A stretch of DNA of 64,000 nucleotides from Prevotella sp. P5-108 (lineage in GTDB: Bacteria > Bacteroidota > Bacteroidia > Bacteroidales > Bacteroidaceae). Below are positions 54,769 to 62,300 of the stretch, piece by piece (positions within the stretch are counted from its first letter, which is position 1; every line of letters begins with the position of its first letter). Below the pieces are notes generated by a model. It saw nothing but the letters and a program-made list of their open reading frames with translations. It was not told the DNA's origin and made no database searches. Location: NCBI RefSeq assembly GCF_002251385.1, contig NZ_NPJJ01000033.1, forward strand, positions 89,814-153,813, given 5' to 3'. The position numbers and the translations under genes are program-made.

Positions 54769-54776
54769 TACTTTTG
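54769..54776 (+). promoter_or_regulatory. -7 box TACTTTTG for corA
   Basis: TACTTTTG followed by CAGAC. It implies a leader of about 125 nt before the ATG at 54908. Confidence 0.65.
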
Positions 54777-54804
54777 CAGACAACAAATCAATTATTAACA
54801 TTAT

Positions 54805-54840
54805 ATGGACGATTATCACGCGGAAAATTCTAATCTGTAA
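54805..54840 (+). CDS. Putative 11-residue leader peptide upstream of corA
   Basis: A short open frame, MDDYHAENSNL then TAA, starts about 24 nt after the likely transcript start. The stop ends 2 nt before the first arm (CGGAG) of the leader hairpins. No Shine-Dalgarno is seen, but this is normal here. Whether it is translated is unknown. Confidence 0.35.
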   Translation: MDDYHAENSNL

Positions 54841-54842
54841 GC

Positions 54843-54898
54843 CGGAGTAAGCTTCATGTGCCTATGCTCCGACCCATTACCCATTTATTAATACGGAG
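54843..54898 (+). promoter_or_regulatory. corA leader with alternative hairpins around the ribosome-binding site
   Basis: CTCCG at 54867-54871 can pair with CGGAG at 54843-54847 or with CGGAG at 54894-54898. The latter contains the likely GGAG ribosome-binding site 9 nt before the ATG. The two pairings exclude each other. Stems are only 5 bp, so this is a candidate. Confidence 0.4.
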
Positions 54899-54907
54899 AC
54901 GAACGAC

Positions 54908-55834
54908 ATGAAGACATTTTGGAATATAGACAAGAATCTGACTGCCATCAAGGAGTGGCAGCCCAACTGCTGGATACAAGTAACCTGTCCCACCGATGAA
55001 GACCAGCAAGAGCTGGAACAGCGGTTTAATATCCCCGATTATTTCCTTTCCGATATCAGCGATACCGACGAGCGTGCCCGCTATGAGTACGACGACGGAT
55101 GGATGCTCATTATCCTGCGTATTCCCTATGTCAAGGAGGTGCGCTCACGCACTCCCTACACCACCGTGCCACTGGGTATCATCCACAAGCGCGATGTGAC
55201 CATCACCGTGTGCTATTACGAGACCAACATGATGATTGACTTCGTCTCCTACCAGCAGAAGCGCGGGCAGGGTTTCACCGACTATGTCGACCTTATCTTC
55301 CGCCTCTTCCTCTCCAGTGCCGTCTGGTATCTGAAGCGGCTTAAGCAGATAAGTCTGCTCATTGAGAAGGCCAAGCACAACCTGGACCATGGCGTCAACA
55401 ATGAAAGCCTCATCGGCCTGTCGCGTCTCCAGGACTCACTTACATACTTCATCACATCCATCCGAGGCAACGAGACACTGCTGTCCAAGCTGAAATTCAA
55501 GCTGCAGGTCGACGAGCTCGACGCCGACCTCATCGAAGATGTCAACATCGAGATGTCGCAGGCACGCGAGACCACCAACATCTACTCCGACATCCTCGAG
55601 TCGACCATGGACACCTATTCGAGCATCATCAACAACAACATGAACACCACCATGCGTACGCTGACCTCCATCAGTATCGTCATGATGTTGCCCACGCTGA
55701 TATCTTCACTCTTCGGAATGAACCTCATCAACGGTATGGAAAACTACCCCTATGGCTTCATCATCGCCATCATCATTTCCATACTCGTTTCGGGCTTCAC
55801 GTGGTGGATATTGCGCTTCAAACGACTATTATAA
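54908..55834 (+). CDS. corA: CorA-family divalent cation channel
   Basis: The 308-residue inner-membrane protein has an N-terminal cytoplasmic alpha/beta domain, a long stalk helix (about 190-245) and two C-terminal transmembrane helices, the first ending with the selectivity motif FGMNLINGMENYPYG (GMN). The C-terminal tail is short and basic. Family members admit Mg2+ (also Co2+/Ni2+). The long leader with a short upstream open frame suggests feedback control. Confidence 0.93.
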   Translation: MKTFWNIDKNLTAIKEWQPNCWIQVTCPTDEDQQELEQRFNIPDYFLSDISDTDERARYEYDDGWMLIILRIPYVKEVRSRTPYTTVPLGIIHKRDVTITVCYYETNMMIDFVSYQQKRGQGFTDYVDLIFRLFLSSAVWYLKRLKQISLLIEKAKHNLDHGVNNESLIGLSRLQDSLTYFITSIRGNETLLSKLKFKLQVDELDADLIEDVNIEMSQARETTNIYSDILESTMDTYSSIINNNMNTTMRTLTSISIVMMLPTLISSLFGMNLINGMENYPYGFIIAIIISILVSGFTWWILRFKRLL

Positions 55835-55888
55835 CCCCAAAACGATAAGAAATATTAATATTTGTTAGGTCATTAGGAACTTTTTCAT

Positions 55889-55896
55889 TAAGTTTG
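55889..55896 (+). promoter_or_regulatory. -7 box TAAGTTTG for the DUF349 gene
   Basis: TAAGTTTG followed by CAACC, 23 nt before the GTG at 55920 and 56 nt before the ATG at 55953. Confidence 0.6.
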
Positions 55897-55919
55897 CAAC
55901 CTACATAATAACAAATATA

Positions 55920-57815
55920 GTGGAAACCGATAATCATAAACTAAACAGTGATATGATGGACTCTCAAGACAACGTCCTGAAACAGGACATTACTGAAGAA
56001 GCAGTGGCAGCCCAGCCTGCCAACGTAGACAACGACACCGTGGCCGAAGCCGGCAATGCCCCCGCGACAACGGCAGTGGACAGCGAGCCCGATACCGAGG
56101 CTGCACCGCTGAAGATGTATGCCTCCAAGCACGAGGTACTCGAACGTGTCAAGGAGCTGGCCCACAGCGACGAGACTCCCGCCAAGGACGAGGTAGACCA
56201 TCTTAAGACGGCGTTCTACAAGCTGCTCTTTGCCGAGCGCGAGGCCGACCAGAAGACATTCATCGAGAACGGTGGCGACCCCGAAGCCTACGTGATGAAG
56301 ACCGACGACAGCGAGGAGCAGTTCAAGGCCGAGATGGGACTCATCAAAGAGAAGAGAGCCAAGGCTTTCCAGCAACAGGAAGAGGAAAAGAAGGCAAATC
56401 TGCAGCGCAAACAGCAGATCATAGAAAAGATAAAGATGATGTCTACATCACCCGAAGAGGCCAACAAGTCTTACAACGACTTCAAGGCGCTCCAGCAGGA
56501 ATGGAAAGACATCAAGGCAGTGCCCGCCGAGAAGGCCAACGAGCTGTGGCGCAACTACCAGCTCTATGTCGAACAGTATTATGACCTGCTCAACCTCAAC
56601 CGCGAGCTGCGCGAGTATGATTTCAAGAAGAACCTGGAGCAGAAGACACTGCTCTGCGAAGCTGCAGAGAAGCTCGCCGACGAGCCCGATGCCGTCAGCG
56701 CTTTCCATCAGTTGCAGGAGCTCCACCAGCAGTATCGCGAGATAGGCCCCGTGGCCAAGGAGCTGCGCGAGCAGATTTGGGCACGCTTCAAGGCTGCCTC
56801 TACCGTCATCAACAAGCGCCACCAGCAGCACTTCGAAGAGTTGCGCGCCAAGGAAGAGGAAAACCTGACACGCAAGACCGCACTCTGCGAGAAGGTGGAA
56901 GCCATCGCCAAGGAGGAAAACAAGAACGCCACCGACTGGGAGAACCACACCAAGCAGATTATAGATATCCAGACCGAATGGAAGACCATCGGCTTTGCTC
57001 CGCAGAAGATGAATGTCAAGATATTCGACCGCTTCCGCGCCGCCTGCGATGACTTTTTCGGCCGCAAGGCTGAGTTCTTCAAGACTCTGAAGGAAAAGTT
57101 CGCCGAGAACACCAAGAAGAAGAAGGAGATGGTAGAACAGGCCAAGGCCCTCATGGACTCTACCGACTGGAAAGCCACCTCCGACAAACTCATCAAGCTG
57201 CAGAAGGAGTGGAAGACCACCGGCATGGTGCCCAAGAAGGTGGGCGACCAGCTCTGGGCCGAGTTTGTAGCCGCCTGCAACAAGTTCTTTGAAGCCCGCA
57301 ATGCCGCCACCGCCGGCACACGCAACGAGGAACAGCAGAACCTGGACCGCAAGAAGGAAATCATAGCCAAGCTCAAGGAACTGCTCGACAGCACCGCCGA
57401 CAACGTGCAGGCCACGCTCCAGCAGCTCATCGACGAATACGGCAAGATAGGCCACGTGCCCTTCAAGGAGAAAGACAAGCTCTTCAAGGAATACCACAAG
57501 GTGGTCGACGCCCTCTACAAGCAGCTCAACATCTCTGCCAGCAAGCAGCGGCTTGACAACTTCAAGTCCAGCATCAAGAGTATGGCCAAGCAGGGCGAAG
57601 ATATGCTCGACAATGAGCGTGGACGACTCATGCGCAGATACGAGCAGCTCAAGTCGGAGATAACGACATACGAGAACAACCTGGGCTTCCTCAACGCCAG
57701 CAGCAAGAAGGGCAACAGCCTGATAGACGAGATGAACCGCAAGGTCAACAAGCTGAAGGACGACCTCGAACTTATCCGTCAGAAGATTAAGGCCATCGAC
57801 GCCGAGAACAAGTAA
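55920..57815 (+). CDS. DUF349 repeat protein
   Basis: The 631-residue protein has an acidic N-terminus (1-65), then several DUF349 helical units marked by recurring LQKEWKTTG/LQQEWKDIK/IQTEWKTIG and WARFKAA/FDRFRAACD motifs, and a C-terminal coiled coil (about 540-630). Such cytoplasmic proteins are common in Bacteroidota and unassigned in function. The start may be the GTG at 55920 or the ATG at 55953. Confidence 0.87.
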   Translation: METDNHKLNSDMMDSQDNVLKQDITEEAVAAQPANVDNDTVAEAGNAPATTAVDSEPDTEAAPLKMYASKHEVLERVKELAHSDETPAKDEVDHLKTAFYKLLFAEREADQKTFIENGGDPEAYVMKTDDSEEQFKAEMGLIKEKRAKAFQQQEEEKKANLQRKQQIIEKIKMMSTSPEEANKSYNDFKALQQEWKDIKAVPAEKANELWRNYQLYVEQYYDLLNLNRELREYDFKKNLEQKTLLCEAAEKLADEPDAVSAFHQLQELHQQYREIGPVAKELREQIWARFKAASTVINKRHQQHFEELRAKEEENLTRKTALCEKVEAIAKEENKNATDWENHTKQIIDIQTEWKTIGFAPQKMNVKIFDRFRAACDDFFGRKAEFFKTLKEKFAENTKKKKEMVEQAKALMDSTDWKATSDKLIKLQKEWKTTGMVPKKVGDQLWAEFVAACNKFFEARNAATAGTRNEEQQNLDRKKEIIAKLKELLDSTADNVQATLQQLIDEYGKIGHVPFKEKDKLFKEYHKVVDALYKQLNISASKQRLDNFKSSIKSMAKQGEDMLDNERGRLMRRYEQLKSEITTYENNLGFLNASSKKGNSLIDEMNRKVNKLKDDLELIRQKIKAIDAENK

Positions 57816-57840
57816 CCGTCAGACACGATTGACATACGCC

Positions 57841-57875
57841 ATCCCTCTGCCCCACCCTGGCAGAGGGATTTTTGT
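57841..57875 (+). terminator. Rho-independent terminator after the DUF349 gene
   Basis: A perfect 11-bp stem (57841-57851 with 57859-57869), a 7-nt loop and TTTTTG. Confidence 0.92.
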
Positions 57876-57959
57876 TTCCCCACGTGCCGCCATCACCGCG
57901 AAGTGACTGCGGCGCCACCCCAACCCGTCGGGGCTTGCCGCCCCAAGCGCCGTGACGTC

Positions 57960-58190
57960 CTCTATCCTGATTGCAGGGCGCGAAATGACTATTGCGGGGT
58001 GTGAAATCATTGTGGCAAGGTACGAAATGACGATTTCACGACACGAAACCATCTTTATGGGCATGGGCTGTGGCTTTATGGGCATGGGCTGTGGTTTTAT
58101 TGTCATGGGCTGTGGTTTTATGGGCATGTCATTCGCGGTGGGTTCAACCGGCAGCGGTTTTATGGGCATGGGCAGCGGTCTGGCGCCTGC
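57960..58190. repeat. Array of 11 in-register 21-bp repeats (array 4)
   Basis: Units start every 21 bp from 57960 to 58170. Early units carry CGAAAT..C.ATT or TGAAAT; later ones carry GGGCTGTGG.TTTAT.G.CAT. Perfect spacing holds even across strongly diverged units (58128-58169 is exactly 42 bp). A minus-strand open frame reads it as heptapeptides, but has no gene-like start or context. Confidence 0.85.
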
Positions 58191-58236
58191 TGCCACCCAC
58201 TTATATCCTGCCACGGCAAAAAGAGGGGCGGTTTGC

Positions 58237-58267
58237 TTGTCTGCCTAAAGGGAAATAAGTAACTTTG
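58237..58267 (+). promoter_or_regulatory. Promoter of the EamA transporter gene
   Basis: TTG (58237-58239), a 20-nt spacer and TAACTTTG (58260-58267), 29 nt before the ATG. Confidence 0.75.
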
Positions 58268-58296
58268 CAACACCAATTCATACACCGTTAACAGTC

Positions 58297-59193
58297 ATGG
58301 CACGCAACAACACATGGATATACCACCTCGTGGCCTTTGCCACCGTAGCGATATGGGGCTGCACCTTCGTATCTACCAAGGTACTGATGCTCAACGGGCT
58401 CTCGCCGGCGCAGATATTCACGCTGCGCTTCCTCATCGCCTATGTGATGATGCTCGCTGTGTATCACTCACGGCTGTGGGCCGACTCGTGGCGCGACGAA
58501 CTCAAGATGATGCTGCTCGGCATCAGCGGCGGTTCGCTCTACTTCCTCAGCGAAAACGAGGCGATGAACTTTACCTCGACCACCAATACCTCGCTCATCG
58601 TGTGCTCGTGTCCGCTCTTTGCCACGCTGCTGGTGAGGCTGGTCTACCGTTCCACTACGCGCATCAGCATGATGCAGTTGGGCGGTTCGCTGCTCGCCTT
58701 TGCCGGCATGGTCATCGTGGTGCTCAACGGGCGCTTTGTGCTCCACCTCTCGCCCCTTGGCGACGCGCTGGCGTTTACCGCCTGTCTGAGTTGGTCGGTC
58801 TACTCGCTGCTCATGAAGTGGGTATCTGCCAAGTACGGCGCCGCCTTCATTACCCGCAAGGTCTTCTTCTACGGCGTGCTGACCATATTACCTTATTATA
58901 TATTCTACCCCACGCTCCCCACCGCCGCCGTGCTCACCAAGCCCGTGGTAGTGGGCAACCTGGCATTCCTGGGCTGTCTGGCGTCGATGATTTGCTTTCT
59001 CACCTGGAACTGGTGCATCTCCAAGCTGGGTGCGGTGAAAGCCACCAACTGGGTATACTTCAACCCCATCACCACCATGATTTTCGCCTCGTGGGTGCTG
59101 GGCGAGAAGATTACTCCCTACTTCCTCGCCGGAGCCACCTGCATCCTGTTGGGCATGTTTGTCGCCGACCGCAGCACCAAGACCAACAACTGA
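58297..59193 (+). CDS. EamA/DMT-family transporter
   Basis: The 298-residue inner-membrane protein has ten hydrophobic helices in two EamA halves (about 8-145 and 155-290). Segments ATVAIWGCTFVSTKVLM and SENEAMNFTSTTNTSLI are typical of drug/metabolite transporters. The substrate is unknown. It appears to be alone. Confidence 0.9.
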   Translation: MARNNTWIYHLVAFATVAIWGCTFVSTKVLMLNGLSPAQIFTLRFLIAYVMMLAVYHSRLWADSWRDELKMMLLGISGGSLYFLSENEAMNFTSTTNTSLIVCSCPLFATLLVRLVYRSTTRISMMQLGGSLLAFAGMVIVVLNGRFVLHLSPLGDALAFTACLSWSVYSLLMKWVSAKYGAAFITRKVFFYGVLTILPYYIFYPTLPTAAVLTKPVVVGNLAFLGCLASMICFLTWNWCISKLGAVKATNWVYFNPITTMIFASWVLGEKITPYFLAGATCILLGMFVADRSTKTNN

Positions 59194-59283
59194 CGCCCGC
59201 TTTTTTACCTTCGCGACAGCCCCAATCTCCATCATCGCCAACATTTTCGGCGGCAAAGGGCCTATGATTAGGAAAAAAATACC

Positions 59284-59291
59284 TAATTTTG
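59284..59291 (+). promoter_or_regulatory. -7 box TAATTTTG for the TamB-like gene
   Basis: TAATTTTG followed by TAATTT, 78 nt before the ATG at 59370. Confidence 0.5.
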
Positions 59292-59369
59292 TAATTTGAT
59301 AGGTTGTCTGTCAATGCGAAAGAAGCCACTACGGCCACCACTTTCACAGAATTTCAACAAACAAGAAGT

Positions 59370-62300
59370 ATGACTCACGCAGATACACTGAAACACTACA
59401 CACGGCGGGTGCTGCGCGCGACGGGGATAGCCGTCGCCTCGCTGCTGGCACTGCTGTTGCTCATCACCATACTACTCTACCTGCCACCCGTACAGAACTG
59501 GGCGGTGCGCCAGGTCTCTGCCTACGCCTCCGAGGCTACGGGCATGGACATCGGCATCGACCATGTGCAGCTGGCATTCCCCCTCGACCTCGAGGCCGAG
59601 GGCATACACGTGGTACAGCCCAACGACTCGACCCAAGCCACCGACACCATAGCCTACATCCACCGCGCCGTGGTCGACGTGCAGTTCTGGCCGCTGCTCA
59701 CGGGTGTAGTCAATGTAGATGAACTGGCGCTCGAGAAGATGCTGCTCAACACCGGCACCCTGATACACGAGGCGCGGGTGAGCGGACGCATCGGCGCCCT
59801 CACCCTGGCTTCCCATGGCGTAGACCTCTGCCGGAGCGACATGAGGATAGACCGCGCCCTGCTCGACGGCGCCCTGCTCGACATCGAGCTGAGCGACACC
59901 GTGCCGCCCGACACCACACCGTCGGCCAATGTGTGGAAGATTGCCGTGGAGAAACTCGACATCAACCGCTCGGCGCTTACCCTGCACATGCCCGGCGACA
60001 CCCTGCGCATAGGGGCACAGATTACCGCTCTCAAGGCGCGCCAGGGCTATCTGGACCTGGGCAAGGGGCTCTACCGCGTGGGCAGCCTCAGCCTCGACGA
60101 CAGCGGCGTGAGCTATGACAACCGCGCCATAGACCCCGTCGAGGGGCTCGACTACAACCACCTCGCCCTCAGCCATCTGTCGCTGGCTGTAGACTCGGTC
60201 TTCTACTGCGCTCCACGCATCGAGGCGGTAGTGCGCAGCGCGGCATTTGCCGAGAAGAGCGGACTCAGCCTTACCTCGCTCGCCACGCGCATAGCCATCG
60301 ACTCGCTGGCGATGCACCTCCCCACTCTCGCCCTCACCACCACCCACTCCAGCGTCAAGGGGCGCGTGGATATGGACTTCAACGCCTTTGACAGCCGCCA
60401 TCCCGGCAAGATGAACATAGACCTGCGTGCCTCGCTTGGCCGTGGCGACATCGTCTGTGGCGCATCGTCGCTGATGCCCAAGGCGTTGCTGCGCAGTCTG
60501 CCCGACCATCCGGTCAACATCAGTGTGGCCATGAGCGGCAACATGCAGAAGGCGCGCCTCTCCCGCATGGACATCACGTGGCCCTCGGTGGTCGACCTGA
60601 GTGCCAACGGATTTGTGGGCAACCTCAACGACACCGACCGTCTCAGCGCCGACATCAAGGTCAAGGCCCGGACCCACCAGCTCAACTTCATCACCCAAGC
60701 CCTCGCGCCCGCAGTGGCACGGCAGATACGCATCCCCAGCGGCGTGCGGCTGCAGAGCCACATCACCGCCGACGGCCCCCACTATGCCGCCACCCTCGAC
60801 ATGACCGAGGGTCGTGGAGCGCTCAAGGGCAAGGCAGAGATAGACACGCGGCGCATGGCATACAGCGCACGGATGGCAGCACGTGGGTTGCAAGTGGCAC
60901 ACTTTGTACCTTCAGCGGGCGTAGGTACCCTCACCGGCTCGCTGACGGCACGGGGCACGGGCACCGACATGCTCAGTCCGCGCACCCGACTGCAGGCGCG
61001 CGCCGAACTGGGCCAGATAGACGTGGCTGGACAGCGCATCGGCGACACCCACGCCACCATCGACATGGCGGGAGGCCACATCCACCTCAACGCCGCCGGC
61101 AACAATCCCCTCTTCGACGGCCAACTGTCGTTTGCCGGCATCGCCAACGGCAGCCGCATCCGTGGCACCTTTGCCTGCGACCTCGACAAGGCCGACCTGC
61201 ACCGTCTGGGCATCGCCGACAATGCCCTCAACCTGGGTGTATGCTCCCACATCGACATCGATACCAATCTCAAAGACCATCTCAGCATCCTGGGCAACGT
61301 GGGCGAGATACGCATCCACTCCAGAAACCATACCTTCCGCCCCGAAGACATAGACTTCGACGTGCTCGCCACCCGCGACACCACCCATGCGCTCATCAGC
61401 AGCGGCGACTTCAGACTCGATGCCGACGCGCGTGGCGACTACAACGTGCTGCTGCATCATATCCAACTGGTAAGCCAGGAGATGCAACGCCAGACCCGTG
61501 AGAGATACATCGACCAAGTGCGCCTGCGCCAGCAGCTGCCCGAGGCGCGCATCTTCCTCAGCAGCGGGCGCAACAACGCCTTCTCGCGCTTCCTTAAGTG
61601 GAAGGGCTACGAGACCGCAAGGCTGCTGGTCGACGTAAACTGTTCGCCTGTACAGGGCATAAACGGACACATAGACGCCGACTCGGTGGTGGCAGCCAAA
61701 TTCCTGATAGACACCGTGAGGGTGGCGGTGACGAGCGACTCGGTGCGCACCCGCTATCAGGCGCGGATAAGCAACAACAAGCGCAACCCCGACTACACCT
61801 TCACGGCGCTGCTCAATGGCGGCGTGTTTGAGCGTGGCGCCTATGCCGCCGCCCAGGTCTTCGACGCCCGCAACCGGCTCGGACTGCGGTTCGGACTGGC
61901 TGCCGCCATGCAGACCGAGGGCATACTGCTGCACCTCTATGGCGAGCCGCCCGTGCTGGGCTACAAGCAGTTTGCTGCCAACAAGGACAACTTTATACTC
62001 TTTGGCGACAATGAGCGCATAAAGGCCAACCTCAAGCTCACCGCTGCCGACGGCATGGGTGTGCAGCTCTACTCAGACGACACCAACAGTGACGCCCAGC
62101 AGGACCTCACGCTCTCGCTCGCCAAGTTTGACCTGCACAAGGTGCTCTCGGTCATCCCCTATATGCCCGACATTGAGGGCATGATGAACGGCGACTTCCA
62201 CATCGTCAAGACCGAAACCGAGCTGTCGGTATCTTCTGCCGTGACGGTCGACAACATGAAGTACGAGAAGTGCGACATGGGCAATCTCGGCAGCGAGTTT

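Noticed and set aside
57819..58214. 131-residue Pro/Ile-rich repeat protein on the minus strand
   Set aside because: Same reason: it is a translation of the 21-bp array and runs through the terminator of the DUF349 gene.
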